In this document: positions 43,816-54,343 of the stretch, in pieces
Layout of the letters: every line of letters starts with the position of its first letter
How positions within the stretch are numbered: position 1 is the first letter of the stretch
Source: Nocardioides sp. 503
GTDB taxonomy: Bacteria; Actinomycetota; Actinomycetes; Propionibacteriales; Nocardioidaceae
DNA: 64,000 nucleotides
Assembly (NCBI RefSeq): GCF_004522095.1
Contig: NZ_SPUI01000009.1
Coordinates: forward strand, 62,001 to 126,000
Reading direction: 5' to 3'
Notes under the pieces: generated by a model
Told to the model about the DNA's origin: nothing
Seen by the model: only the letters and a program-made list of their open reading frames with translations
Databases searched by the model: none
Made by a program: the position numbers and the translations under genes

Positions 43816-45459
43816 ATGACGGAGCTTTCGATCCGTCCGGACGAGATCCGGGACGCGCTCCAGAAGTTCGTTTCCGACTACAAGCCGGAGGCCGCCGGCA
43901 AGGAAGAGGTCGGCACGGTCGCCGAGGCCGGTGACGGCATTGCGCGGATCAGTGGTCTGCCCTCGGCCATGGCCAACGAGCTCCTCGAGTTCGAGGACGG
44001 CACGCTGGGCCTGGCGCTCAACCTCGACACCCGCGAGATCGGCGCCGTCGTCCTCGGCGACTTCGACAAGATCGAGGAGGGTCAGACCGTGCGCCGCACG
44101 GGTGAGGTCCTCTCGGTCCCCGTCGGCGAGGGCTACCTCGGCCGCGTGGTCGACCCGCTCGGCAACCCGATCGACGGCCTCGGCGACATCGAGACCGACG
44201 GCCGTCGCGCCCTCGAGCTCCAGGCACCCTCGGTCATGCAGCGCAAGTCGGTGCACGAGCCGCTCGCCACGGGCATCAAGGCGATCGACGCCCTGACCCC
44301 GATCGGCCGCGGCCAGCGCCAGCTGATCATCGGTGACCGCGCCACGGGCAAGACCACCGTCGCGATCGACACGATCATCAACCAGAAGCAGTACTGGGAG
44401 ACCGGCGACCCGGCCAAGCAGGTGCGCTGCATCTACGTCGCCATCGGCCAGAAGGGCTCGACCATCGCCTCCGTGCGTGGCGCCCTCGAGGAGTCCGGCG
44501 CGCTGGAGTACACCACCATCGTCGCCGCCCCCGCGTCCGACAGCGCCGGCTTCAAGTACCTCGCCCCCTACACCGGCTCGGCGATCGGCCAGCACTGGAT
44601 GTACCAGGGCAAGCACGTCCTCATCGTGTTCGACGACCTGACCAAGCAGGCCGAGGCCTACCGTGCGGTGTCGCTGCTGCTGCGCCGCCCGCCGGGCCGC
44701 GAGGCCTACCCGGGCGACGTCTTCTACCTCCACAGCCGCCTGCTCGAGCGCTGCGCCAAGCTCTCCGACGAGCTCGGCGCCGGCTCCATGACCGGCCTGC
44801 CGATGGTGGAGACCAAGGCCAACGACGTGTCGGCGTTCATCCCGACCAACGTCATCTCGATCACCGACGGCCAGATCTTCCTGCAGTCGGACCTGTTCGC
44901 GGCCAACCAGCGTCCCGCCATCGACGTGGGTGTCTCGGTCTCGCGCGTGGGTGGCTCGGCCATGACGAAGGCGATGAAGTCCGTCACCGGGTCGCTCAAG
45001 GTCGACCTGGCGCAGTTCCGCGCCATGGAGGCGTTCGCCATGTTCGCCTCGGACCTCGACGCGGCCTCGCGCCAGCAGCTCGACCGCGGCCAGCGGCTCA
45101 TGGCCCTGCTCAAGCAGCCGGCCTACTCGCCCTACCCGATCGACGAGATGACCGTGTCCCTGTGGCTCGGCACCTCGGGTCGCCTGGACCGGGTCCCGGT
45201 CGACGACGTGCTGCGCTTCGAGCGCGAGTTCCTCGACTACCTGCGCCGCTCGCACGAGGGCATCCTCTCGGCCATCCGCGAGTCCCTGAAGTTCGACGAC
45301 GACACCGAGTCCTCGGTCTCCGACGCGTACGACTCCTTCCTCAACGAGTTCGAGACCTCCGACGGTGGCTCGATCAAGGTCGGCCACGAGGCGCAGGCCG
45401 AGGCGTTGTCGGACGAGGAGCACGAGCAGGAGCAGATCGTCAAGCAGAAGCGAGGCTGA
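43816..45459 (+). CDS. atpA: ATP synthase F1 subunit alpha
   Basis: A 547-residue non-catalytic nucleotide-binding subunit. Walker A GDRATGKT is at 173-180; the family signature PAIDVGVSVSRVGGSA follows. The C-terminal tail is long and acidic (SDEEHEQEQIVKQKRG), as in other actinobacteria. A 51-base gap from atpH carries its ribosome site; atpG starts one base after its stop. Confidence 0.97.
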   Translation: MTELSIRPDEIRDALQKFVSDYKPEAAGKEEVGTVAEAGDGIARISGLPSAMANELLEFEDGTLGLALNLDTREIGAVVLGDFDKIEEGQTVRRTGEVLSVPVGEGYLGRVVDPLGNPIDGLGDIETDGRRALELQAPSVMQRKSVHEPLATGIKAIDALTPIGRGQRQLIIGDRATGKTTVAIDTIINQKQYWETGDPAKQVRCIYVAIGQKGSTIASVRGALEESGALEYTTIVAAPASDSAGFKYLAPYTGSAIGQHWMYQGKHVLIVFDDLTKQAEAYRAVSLLLRRPPGREAYPGDVFYLHSRLLERCAKLSDELGAGSMTGLPMVETKANDVSAFIPTNVISITDGQIFLQSDLFAANQRPAIDVGVSVSRVGGSAMTKAMKSVTGSLKVDLAQFRAMEAFAMFASDLDAASRQQLDRGQRLMALLKQPAYSPYPIDEMTVSLWLGTSGRLDRVPVDDVLRFEREFLDYLRRSHEGILSAIRESLKFDDDTESSVSDAYDSFLNEFETSDGGSIKVGHEAQAEALSDEEHEQEQIVKQKRG

Positions 45460-45460
45460 G

Positions 45461-46381
45461 ATGGCCCTCTCGCTGCGTGAGTACCGCGCGCGGATCAAGT
45501 CGACGGAGTCGATGAAGAAGATCACGCGCGCCATGGAGCTCATCGCTGCGTCCCGCATCATCAAGGCGCAGCAACGGGCACAGGCGGCAGCGCCGTACGC
45601 CCGCGAGCTGACGCGTGCGGTGTCGGCCGTCGCGACGTTCTCGAACGTCGACCACCCGCTGACGCGGGAGGAGGAGGACCCCAAGCGGGCCGCCGTCCTC
45701 ATCGTCACCAGCGACCGTGGTCTGGCCGGCGCCTACTCCTCGAGCGTGCTCAAGGAGGCCGAGCGTCTCGCCGAGAAGCTGCGCGACGAGGGCAAGGAGA
45801 TCGACTGGTTCATCGCCGGACGCAAGGGTGAGGCGTACTTCAAGTTCCGCCAGCGCCCGATCGTCCAGGCCTGGACCGGCGCCTCAGACCAGCCGTCCTA
45901 CGACACGGCCGCCGACATCGGCCGCGTGCTGATCGAGGCGTTCCTCAAGGAGCAGGGCGAGGACGGCGACGTCGACGAGGTCCACGTGGTCTACACGCGG
46001 TTCCGCTCGATGCTGGTCCAGGAGCCCACCGCGGTGCGGCTGCTGCCCCTCGAGGTCGTCGACGCCGAGGAGGGCGTGGAGCAGTCGCAGGCCGACCTGC
46101 TCCCGCTCTACGAGTTCGAGCCGTCGCCGGCCGAGGTCCTCGACGGGCTGCTGCCGCAGTACGTCCAGAGCCGGATCTTCTTCGCCCTGCTGCAAGCGGC
46201 CGCCTCAGAGCTGGCCGCCCGTCAGAAGGCGATGAAGTCCGCCACGGACAACGCCGACGAGCTCATCAAGAAGTACACCCGCATCGCCAACCAGGCCCGC
46301 CAGGCCGGCATCACCCAGGAAATCAGCGAGATCGTGGGCGGCGTCAACGCGCTGGCCGACGCCAACTCCGGCAACGACTAG
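45461..46381 (+). CDS. atpG: ATP synthase F1 subunit gamma
   Basis: A 306-residue rotor shaft. N-terminal MALSLREYRARIKSTESMKK and C-terminal IANQARQAGITQEISEIVGG are the coiled-coil halves that pair inside the alpha-beta ring. ATG at 45461, directly after the atpA stop. Confidence 0.96.
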   Translation: MALSLREYRARIKSTESMKKITRAMELIAASRIIKAQQRAQAAAPYARELTRAVSAVATFSNVDHPLTREEEDPKRAAVLIVTSDRGLAGAYSSSVLKEAERLAEKLRDEGKEIDWFIAGRKGEAYFKFRQRPIVQAWTGASDQPSYDTAADIGRVLIEAFLKEQGEDGDVDEVHVVYTRFRSMLVQEPTAVRLLPLEVVDAEEGVEQSQADLLPLYEFEPSPAEVLDGLLPQYVQSRIFFALLQAAASELAARQKAMKSATDNADELIKKYTRIANQARQAGITQEISEIVGGVNALADANSGND

Positions 46382-46399
46382 CAGAGTGAGTGAAGAGAC

Positions 46400-47856
<1,457 letters not shown>

Positions 47857-47857
<1 letters not shown>

Positions 47858-48252
47858 TGGCGGCCTCCGAAGGGGACGCGCTGCAGGTCGAGCTGGTCGC
47901 GGCCGACCGGACCGTGTGGTCCGGCCAGGCCACGATGGTCATCGCCCGCACCGTCGAGGGCGACGTGGGCGTGCTCCGCGACCACGCGCCCCTGCTCTCG
48001 CTGCTCACGGACGCGGTCGTGGAGATCTCGGCCGAGGAGGGTGACGTCGTCGTCGCCGCGGTCGACGGCGGGTTCCTCTCGGTCGCCAACAACCGGGTCT
48101 CGATCCTGTCCGAGCGGGCCATCCTCGCGACCGACATCGACGTCTCGGCCGCGCAGAGCGAGCTGGAGGAGGCCCGGGCCTCCGACGGCGACGACGCCGA
48201 GTCCCGCATCCGCCGGGCCGAGGCACGCATCCGCGCGGCGGAGCACGCCTGA
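47857..48252 (+). CDS. atpC: ATP synthase F1 subunit epsilon
   Basis: A 131-residue epsilon subunit with the N-terminal beta sandwich (VELVAADRTVWSGQATMV, GDVGVLRDHAPLLS) and a C-terminal helical part (AAQSELEEARASDGDDAESR) that in actinobacteria is short and limits ATP hydrolysis. It ends the operon; a very strong hairpin follows. Confidence 0.95.
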
Positions 48253-48279
48253 CCTGCACCGATCCACCCTGACCCACAC

Positions 48280-48316
48280 CACGAACGGCGGCCCTCGATG
48301 AGGGCCGCCGTTCGTG
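48280..48316 (+). terminator. Strong terminator of the ATP synthase operon
   Basis: CACGAACGGCGGCCCT (48280-48295) and AGGGCCGCCGTTCGTG (48301-48316) form a perfect 16-pair stem with a five-base loop (cgatg), 27 bases after the atpC stop. No U tract follows. Confidence 0.85.
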
Positions 48317-48356
48317 CTCCCGATAGGCTTCACGGACCGAGGGAGGATGGGACCGG

Positions 48357-48797
48357 ATGGCGTGGTGGCAGTGGCTGATCGACATCGCCGGTGTCCTCCT
48401 GCTCCTCGTCCTGGGCTACGGCCTCGCGCTCGTCGTACGCCGCCGGCTGCTCTCCCGACACGGCGGCACGTTCGAGCTCAGCCACCGCGTGCGGCCCCAG
48501 AAGGCGGGGCGCGGCTGGGTGCTCGGGGTCGGTCGCTACTCCGGCCAGGACCTGCAGTGGTTCCGGCTGTTCTCGCTCGCACCCCGTCCCAAGCGCACCT
48601 GGGCGCGTGAGGACCTCTACTACGACGGTCGCCGCGAGCAGCAGGGCGCCGAGCAGGTCTCGCTCTACCCCGACCACGTCGTCATCCACTGCCAGACGGC
48701 GGCCGGCGAGATCGAGCTGGCGCTGAGCCAGGCCTCGCTCACCGGCTTCCAGTCGTGGCTGGAGGCGCGTCCGCCCGGCACCGACTGGTCGCGGTGA
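48357..48797 (+). CDS. DUF2550 domain membrane protein
   Basis: A 146-residue protein with one N-terminal transmembrane helix (WLIDIAGVLLLLVLGYGLAL) and a soluble part with RGWVLGVGRYSGQDLQWFRL and an RTWAREDLYYDGRR segment, the DUF2550 pattern of Rv1312. It follows atpC in many actinobacteria, but its function is unknown. TAGGCT at 48324-48329 gives it a separate promoter; GGAGGA precedes ATG 48357. Confidence 0.87.
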   Translation: MAWWQWLIDIAGVLLLLVLGYGLALVVRRRLLSRHGGTFELSHRVRPQKAGRGWVLGVGRYSGQDLQWFRLFSLAPRPKRTWAREDLYYDGRREQQGAEQVSLYPDHVVIHCQTAAGEIELALSQASLTGFQSWLEARPPGTDWSR

Positions 48798-49969
48798 CGG
48801 CCTCCCTGCCCGCCTCGAAGCGGGCGGTCGCCCTGGCCTTCGCGCTCAACGGCGTGATGATGGCGACCCTGATCTCGCGGATCCCCTCCCTGCGGGAGCG
48901 CCTCGACCTCGACAACGGCGCGCTCGGCTTGCTCCTGCTGGCGATCGCGGCCGGCTCGGTCCTGTCGCTGCCCGCGAGCGGCCGGCTGATCGCCTGGAGC
49001 AGCGCTGCCAGCGTGGTGCGTCTCGGCGCGGTCCTCGGCGCCGTCGGCCTGGTGACCACCGCCGTGGGCGCGTTCACGGCCGGCTCGGTGGCGGCGGCCG
49101 CGGTCGGGCTGTTCCTCTTCGGGGTCGGCAGCGGGGTCTGGGACGTCGCGATGAACGTCGAGGGCGCGGAGGTCGAGCGCCTGCTGGGTCGCACGATCAT
49201 GCCGCGCTTCCACGCCGGGTGGTCCTTCGGCAACATCGGCGGGGCCGGGGTCGGGGTGGCGATGGCGGCCTGGGACGCCCCGGTGCCCGCGCACCTCGGC
49301 GTGATCTCCGTGCTGGCACTGGTCGCCGCCCTGGTCGCGGTGCGCGACTTCCTGCCCGTGCGCGTGGAGGAGGAGCACCCGGCCGGCCGGCCACGCTCGG
49401 CCTGGACCGAGCCCCGCACGCTCGCGATCGGGCTGATGGTCCTGACCTTCGCGGTGGCCGAGGGCTCCGCCAACGACTGGCTCTCGCTGGCGATCATCGA
49501 CGGCTACGACGCCCAGCACTGGGTCGGCGTGGGCGGCTACGCCCTGTTCGTCACGGCGATGACGGGTGGCCGGCTGCTCGGTCCCGTGGCGCTCGACCGC
49601 TTCGGGCGCCGGTCGGTGCTGTGGGCCTCGGCCGCCGGCGTGGCCGCCGGCACCCTGCTGACCGTGCTCGGCGGGCCGGTCCTCGCCGTCCTCGGCATCC
49701 TGGTGTGGGGCACGGGAGCGTCCCTGGGCTTCCCCGTGGGCATGAGCGCCGCGGCCGATGACCCGGTCCGCTCGGCGGCGCGCGTGAGCGTCGTCGCCAC
49801 CGTCGGCTACGCGGCGTTCCTCACGGGACCGCCACTGCTCGGCGCCCTCGGCGACGCGGTCGGCACCCTGGACGCCTTGCTCGCGGTGACGGTCCTCATG
49901 GCACCCGCGGCCGTGGCGGTCCTCGCCGTGGGGACACCGGTCAGGCGCCCGGCTCCCAGCCCTCGGTAG
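48794..49969 (+). CDS. MFS transporter (YbjJ-like)
   Basis: A 391-residue protein with about twelve transmembrane helices. The N-terminus ALNGVMMATLISRIPSLRER resembles the YbjJ subgroup of MFS carriers, substrate unknown. GTG at 48794 overlaps the DUF2550 stop (GTGA). Its 3' end overlaps the convergent lipoprotein gene by 29 bases. Confidence 0.82.
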   Translation: MTASLPASKRAVALAFALNGVMMATLISRIPSLRERLDLDNGALGLLLLAIAAGSVLSLPASGRLIAWSSAASVVRLGAVLGAVGLVTTAVGAFTAGSVAAAAVGLFLFGVGSGVWDVAMNVEGAEVERLLGRTIMPRFHAGWSFGNIGGAGVGVAMAAWDAPVPAHLGVISVLALVAALVAVRDFLPVRVEEEHPAGRPRSAWTEPRTLAIGLMVLTFAVAEGSANDWLSLAIIDGYDAQHWVGVGGYALFVTAMTGGRLLGPVALDRFGRRSVLWASAAGVAAGTLLTVLGGPVLAVLGILVWGTGASLGFPVGMSAAADDPVRSAARVSVVATVGYAAFLTGPPLLGALGDAVGTLDALLAVTVLMAPAAVAVLAVGTPVRRPAPSPR

Positions 49970-50888
49970 CGCCCTCGAAGAAGGTGCGGGACCGCGAGCC
50001 GTCGGTCCCGGTCACCTCGACGCGCACCTCGTCGACGCCGGCGCCGCCCGCCCAGCGCTCCTGGAGCTCCTGCGCACGGCGCGACACCGCACCCGTGGCC
50101 TCGGCGACCGGACCCTCGGCGCGGAGCTCGACGCTCACGACCGTGAGTCCCTGCTCGGCGTCCACGCTGAGCACCAACCGCTCCCGCTCGAGGCCGCCGA
50201 GGTCCGAGGTCCCGTCGACCACCGCGGCCCAGAGGAGACCGTCGGCCGGGGTGAGCGCCGACTCGACCTCGAGCAGGAGGCCCCGGCCGCTGACCCGCCA
50301 GGTCAGGTCGTCGACCGTGAGGGTGCGCCGTGCGCTCGCCTCCTCGACCAGTCCGACCGACCCGACGGCGTCGGTCTCGAGCTCGGCGGTGAGGGTCGAG
50401 GTCCCGCCGCCCTCGGCCCGCAGCTGCGCCTGCCCTCCGAGCACGTCACGGGCCTCCACCAGGAGTGACAGGTCGGCGGCGAGGTCCCGGTCCTCGAGGC
50501 TGCCGACCGAGGCGCTGTAGACGGTCACGTCGGTCGGCTGCGGCACCTGTCCCTTCCCCGGAGGTCGCGGCACGAACGGCGAGCCGTCGGCCTCGTCGCT
50601 GACCTGGACGGCGAGGGTCACGTCCCCGTCCCAGCCGAGGTCCGCGACGGCGTCGAGCAGTCCCGGGACCAGACGGTCCACCGACGCCGTGGTGAGGTCC
50701 TCGCCCACCGCCACCGCGAGTGCCGCGCTGGCGGGGACCTTGAAGCTGCCCTCGACCCACCGGACGTCGGCGTCGACGACGCCGTCGACCGCGGCCAGGT
50801 CACGCTCCGCGGCCGCCGTGTCGGGCTCCTGTGCGCACGCGGTGAGCGTGAGCAGGAGCGCCAGGGCGGCCGGGAGGGCTGGTCTCAT
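49941..50888 (-). CDS. Putative lipoprotein, unknown function
   Basis: A 315-residue exported protein with signal peptide and lipobox (LLLTLTAC, Cys at about residue 18). The mature part is acidic, without motifs I recognise, and looks like repeated alpha/beta units. ATG at 50886-50888 overlaps the stop of the adenosyltransferase gene (ATGA), so the two are co-transcribed although no functional link is obvious. Confidence 0.7.
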   Translation of the reverse strand: MRPALPAALALLLTLTACAQEPDTAAAERDLAAVDGVVDADVRWVEGSFKVPASAALAVAVGEDLTTASVDRLVPGLLDAVADLGWDGDVTLAVQVSDEADGSPFVPRPPGKGQVPQPTDVTVYSASVGSLEDRDLAADLSLLVEARDVLGGQAQLRAEGGGTSTLTAELETDAVGSVGLVEEASARRTLTVDDLTWRVSGRGLLLEVESALTPADGLLWAAVVDGTSDLGGLERERLVLSVDAEQGLTVVSVELRAEGPVAEATGAVSRRAQELQERWAGGAGVDEVRVEVTGTDGSRSRTFFEGATEGWEPGA

Positions 50889-51475
50889 GCAGGTGAGGAT
50901 GCCCCGCGCTCGCCGCCGGGAACCCACAGCACGTCGCCCTGCTCCCGGTTGGCGTGGCGGGCCAGGATGAAGAGCAGGTCCGAGAGCCGGTTGAGGTAGG
51001 TGATCGCGAGCTTGTTCATCGTGTCGCCGTGCTGCTCGAACGCGGCCCACGCCGACCGCTCCGCACGCCGTACGACGGTGCGCGCGACGTGGAGGTGAGC
51101 GCCGCCGGGGGTCCCGCCGTTGAGGATGAACGAGCGCAGGGCCGGCAGCGGCTCGTTGTAGTGGTCGCACCAGGCCTCGAGCCGGTCGACGTAGTCCTGC
51201 TCGATGCGCAGCGGCGGGTACTCCGGGTCGGCCACGACCGGCGTGCAGAAGTCGGCGCCGACGTCGAAGAGGTCGTTCTGGACGTGGGTCAGCACCGCCA
51301 CGACGTCGGTGTCGAGGGTCCCCACGGAGAGCGCCAGGCCGAGGGTCGCGTTGGCCTCGTCGACGTCGGCGTAGGCGTGCAGGCGGGGGTCGTTCTTGGA
51401 CGTGAGGCTCATGTCGCCGAGCCGGGTCTCGCCGCCGTCGCCGGTGCGCGTGTAGATCCTCGTGAGGTTGACCAT
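50885..51475 (-). CDS. Cob(I)alamin adenosyltransferase, PduO type
   Basis: A 196-residue ATP:cob(I)alamin adenosyltransferase making coenzyme B12. The ATP-binding start IYTRTGDGGETRLGD and the LNGGTPGGAHLHVARTVVRRAER and YLNRLSDLLFILAR helices are characteristic of PduO. ATG at 51475 has TAGGGT seven bases upstream, suggesting leaderless transcription. The B12-dependent MeaA lies about 550 bases away, a likely consumer of the cofactor. Confidence 0.92.
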   Translation of the reverse strand: MVNLTRIYTRTGDGGETRLGDMSLTSKNDPRLHAYADVDEANATLGLALSVGTLDTDVVAVLTHVQNDLFDVGADFCTPVVADPEYPPLRIEQDYVDRLEAWCDHYNEPLPALRSFILNGGTPGGAHLHVARTVVRRAERSAWAAFEQHGDTMNKLAITYLNRLSDLLFILARHANREQGDVLWVPGGERGASSPA

Positions 51476-51541
51476 GCGGCCGACCCTAGTGGGGGCCTCC
51501 GAGCCGCTCGCGGCGCGCCCGGGCGCAGGTCCGGAAAATTC

Positions 51542-51569
51542 CTCCCCTGCGGGTGCAACCTCAGGGGAG
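51542..51569. promoter_or_regulatory. Inverted repeat upstream of the STAS gene
   Basis: CTCCCCTG (51542-51549) and CAGGGGAG (51562-51569) form a perfect 8-base inverted repeat with a 12-base spacer. TAGGTT at 51593-51598 downstream is a possible -10 for the STAS gene. An operator or a hairpin in the shared upstream region is possible. Confidence 0.4.
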
Positions 51570-51627
51570 TGGTGCGCGTCATAGTGAGTGACTAGGTTCT
51601 TCTACCTTCGCAAGGGACGAGGCAGGC

Positions 51628-51933
51628 ATGGACATCGCGTTCGATGGGCCCACGCTGGTGCTGAGCGGCGACTTCGACGTGCGCAGCACCTGGGAGGTCC
51701 GCAACGCGCTGCACGACCACCTGCACACCTACGACGACGTCGTGGTCGACCTCAGCGGCGTGACCACGGTCGACCACACCGCGCTGAAGGTGCTCGCGTT
51801 CGCCACCCGCCTCGCCGTCCGCGACGGGCACCACCTCACGCTGCGAGGCTGCGGACCCGCCGTGCGCCGGATGCTCCACATCTCCCGGCTGATCCGCGTG
51901 GTGGAGCTCGAGCGCGAGGTCGCCAGCGCCTGA
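51628..51933 (+). CDS. STAS domain protein (anti-sigma factor antagonist-like)
   Basis: A 101-residue single STAS domain. LSGDFDVRSTWEVRNAL and VVVDLSGVTTVDHTALKVLA are the family strands. At the site where antagonists such as RsbV/SpoIIAA carry DS, it has DHT, so phosphorylation by an RsbW-type kinase would need the Thr, or not occur. It may partner the SigF anti-sigma factor at 11133 or another one. ATG at 51628 after GAGGCAGG. Confidence 0.82.
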   Translation: MDIAFDGPTLVLSGDFDVRSTWEVRNALHDHLHTYDDVVVDLSGVTTVDHTALKVLAFATRLAVRDGHHLTLRGCGPAVRRMLHISRLIRVVELEREVASA

Positions 51934-51986
51934 CGGCGCGCCGTCCGGGGGCACGGCGTGTCGGATAAGCCACACGTCGCGCCGGT

Positions 51987-52014
51987 TACCAAGTGGTAGG
52001 TCTCGTCCTACTCT
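51987..52014 (+). promoter_or_regulatory. meaA promoter with inverted repeat
   Basis: TACTCT (52009-52014) lies seven bases before the meaA ATG, a leaderless -10 spacing. TACCA-AG-TGGTA (51987-51998) is a perfect 5-base inverted repeat in the -35 region and may be an operator. Confidence 0.45.
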
Positions 52015-52021
52015 CGGACCC

Positions 52022-54019
52022 ATGACCGAGAAGGATCGCCCCTGGGTGATGCGCACCTACGCCGGGCACTCGACCGCCACGGCATCCAACGCGCTCTACC
52101 GCGGCAACCTCGCGAAGGGCCAGACCGGCCTGTCCGTCGCCTTCGACCTGCCCACCCAGACCGGCTACGACCCCGACTCGCCCCTCGCGCGCGGCGAGGT
52201 CGGCAAGGTGGGCGTCCCCGTCCCGCACCTGGGCGAGATGCGCAAGCTCTTCGACGACATCCCGCTGACCTCGATGAACACGTCGATGACCATCAACGCC
52301 ACCGCCATGTGGCTGCTCGCGCTCTACCAGGTGGCCGCCGAGGAGCAGAACCCCGACCTGTCGCCCGAGGAGGTCGCCGCCCAGCTCGCGGGGACCACGC
52401 AGAACGACATCATCAAGGAGTACCTCTCGCGGGGCACCTACGTCTTCCCGCCCGAGCACTCGCTGCGCCTGATCGGCGACGTGATCGCCTACACCGTCCA
52501 CCAGATCCCGAAGTGGAACCCGATCAACATCTGCAGCTACCACCTGCAGGAGGCCGGCGCGACGCCGACGCAGGAGCTGGCCTACGCGCTGTGCACCGCG
52601 ATCGCGGTGCTCGACCAGGTCAAGGCGGCGGGACAGGTCGAGGAGGACGACTTCGAGAAGGTGGTCGGTCGGATCTCCTTCTTCGTCAACGCCGGCGTCC
52701 GATTCGTCGAGGAGACGTGCAAGATGCGCGCCTTCGTAGAGCTCTGGGACGAGATCACCCGCGAGCGCTACGGCGTGCAGGACCCCAAGATGCGCCGGTT
52801 CCGCTACGGCGTGCAGGTCAACTCGCTGGGGCTCACCGAGGCGCAGCCGGAGAACAACGTCCAGCGGATCGTGCTGGAGATGCTCGGCGTGACGCTCTCG
52901 AAGAGCGCCCGTGCCCGCGCCGTGCAGCTGCCCGCGTGGAACGAGGCGCTGGGCCTGCCCCGCCCCTGGGACCAGCAGTGGTCGCTGCGGCTCCAGCAGG
53001 TCCTGGCCTTCGAGTCCGACCTGCTGGAGTACGAGGACATCTTCGACGGCTCGCACGTCATCGAGGCCAAGGTCGCCGAGCTGGTCGACGGCGCCCGCGC
53101 CGAGATCGACCGGGTGCAGGCGATGGGTGGCGCGATCGCCGCGGTCGAGTCCGGCTACATGAAGCAGGCCCTGGTCTCCGCGCACGCCGCGCGCCGCGGC
53201 CGCATCGAGAGCGGCGAGGAGAAGGTCGTCGGCGTCAACGTCTACGAGACCACCGAGCCCTCCCCGCTGACCGCCGACCTCGACGCCGCGATCATGACCG
53301 CCGACCCGCAGGCCGAGCAGTCGGCGCTGGCGTCGGTCGAGGAGTGGAAGGCCCAGCGCGACGAGACCGAGGTCGCCGACGCGCTGGCCGCCCTCGCGGC
53401 AGCGGCCAAGACGACCGACAACCTGATGGCCGCCACGCTGGTCGCCGCCCGCGCGGGCGCGACCACGGGGGAGTGGGCCGGCACGCTGCGCGAGGTGTTC
53501 GGCGAGTTCCGCGCGCCCACGGGGGTCAGTGGCGCGGTCGGGGCGGCCGACGCGGGCGCCGAGCTGTCCGCCGTACGGGAGCGGGTGCGGGCGACCGGGG
53601 ACGAGCTCGGCGGCCGCCTGCGGCTGCTGGTGGGCAAGCCCGGGCTCGACGGGCACTCCAACGGCGCCGAGCAGGTCGCGGTGCGGGCACGCGACGCCGG
53701 CTTCGAGGTGATCTACCAGGGGATCCGCCTGACTCCCGAGCAGATCGTCTCCGCGGCCGTGGCCGAGGACGTGCACTGCGTCGGCCTCTCCATCCTCTCC
53801 GGCTCCCACATGGAGCTGGTGCCGGACGTGCTCGACGGCCTGAGGGCGGCCGGCCTGGGCGACGTGCCGGTCATCGTCGGCGGGATCATCCCCGACTCCG
53901 ACGGGCGCCGCCTGCTGTCGTTGGGCGTCGCCGCGGTGTTCACGCCCAAGGACTTCGGGCTCACCGAGATCATGGGCGGCATCGTCGACGTCATCCGGCG
54001 CGCGCACGACCTCGACTGA
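52022..54019 (+). CDS. meaA: MeaA, B12-dependent acyl-CoA mutase (ethylmalonyl-CoA mutase type)
   Basis: A 665-residue mutase with catalytic TIM barrel and B12 domain in one chain. The barrel has QTGLSVAFDLPTQTGYD; the cobalamin domain has GLDGHSNG (541-548) with H545 as the lower ligand of the DxHxxG motif, then LSILSG and GGIIP. The name MeaA fits the Streptomyces/Methylobacterium type, which rearranges ethylmalonyl-CoA to methylsuccinyl-CoA. Whether the complete ethylmalonyl-CoA pathway (ccr) exists cannot be seen. The nearby PduO-type adenosyltransferase can supply its cofactor. Confidence 0.9.
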   Translation: MTEKDRPWVMRTYAGHSTATASNALYRGNLAKGQTGLSVAFDLPTQTGYDPDSPLARGEVGKVGVPVPHLGEMRKLFDDIPLTSMNTSMTINATAMWLLALYQVAAEEQNPDLSPEEVAAQLAGTTQNDIIKEYLSRGTYVFPPEHSLRLIGDVIAYTVHQIPKWNPINICSYHLQEAGATPTQELAYALCTAIAVLDQVKAAGQVEEDDFEKVVGRISFFVNAGVRFVEETCKMRAFVELWDEITRERYGVQDPKMRRFRYGVQVNSLGLTEAQPENNVQRIVLEMLGVTLSKSARARAVQLPAWNEALGLPRPWDQQWSLRLQQVLAFESDLLEYEDIFDGSHVIEAKVAELVDGARAEIDRVQAMGGAIAAVESGYMKQALVSAHAARRGRIESGEEKVVGVNVYETTEPSPLTADLDAAIMTADPQAEQSALASVEEWKAQRDETEVADALAALAAAAKTTDNLMAATLVAARAGATTGEWAGTLREVFGEFRAPTGVSGAVGAADAGAELSAVRERVRATGDELGGRLRLLVGKPGLDGHSNGAEQVAVRARDAGFEVIYQGIRLTPEQIVSAAVAEDVHCVGLSILSGSHMELVPDVLDGLRAAGLGDVPVIVGGIIPDSDGRRLLSLGVAAVFTPKDFGLTEIMGGIVDVIRRAHDLD

Positions 54020-54066
54020 CCGGGCGCGAGCCTCGGGGACTCGGGGAGCGTGGGCGGGGTCACTGC

Positions 54067-54092
54067 TAGGCAAGGCTTGCCTCTGTTAGGCT
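54067..54092 (+). promoter_or_regulatory. DtxR/IdeR-like iron box over a leaderless promoter
   Basis: AGGCAAG-G-CTTGCCT (54068-54082) is a perfect inverted repeat fitting the core of the iron box TTAGGTTAGSCTAACCTAA. It lies directly upstream of TAGGCT (54087-54092), which is seven bases before GTG 54100. A repressor bound there would cover the -35 region, so iron-dependent repression is expected; known IdeR activation of ferritin genes uses sites further upstream. Confidence 0.62.
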
Positions 54093-54099
54093 CCCCTAC

Positions 54100-54306
54100 G
54101 TGCCCAAGAAGAAGGCGTCCGCGAAGTCCTCGGTGAGCAAGCTCCCGAAGACCGAGTGCTGCGTCTCCAAGTCCAAGTGCGGGCGGTGCCCGCTGCGGAT
54201 GCTCAAGGAGGGCACGCTGCCCGCGGGCTACACGGTGAAGAAGCGCAAGCTCGTCACGGTGGACGGCAAGAAGGTCACCAAGAAGAAGCTCGCGAAGGCC
54301 GCCTGA
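54100..54306 (+). CDS. Small Lys-rich four-cysteine protein, iron-box controlled
   Basis: A 68-residue, strongly basic protein of unknown function. Its only distinctive part is ECCVSKSKCGRCPLRML with C20, C21, C27 and C30, a compact set able to bind one Zn or Fe-S cluster; both ends are runs of Lys (MPKKKASAKSS, KKVTKKKLAKAA). It is not Bfd (different cysteine spacing). I recall similar uncharacterised proteins in other actinobacteria. Leaderless GTG at 54100 behind an iron box, and ferritin 37 bases downstream, suggest a role in iron storage or delivery, or a nucleic-acid-binding iron responder. Confidence 0.7.
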   Translation: MPKKKASAKSSVSKLPKTECCVSKSKCGRCPLRMLKEGTLPAGYTVKKRKLVTVDGKKVTKKKLAKAA

Positions 54307-54343
54307 CACACTGGCGGTCCGCCGACGAAAGCCGAGGATCCCC

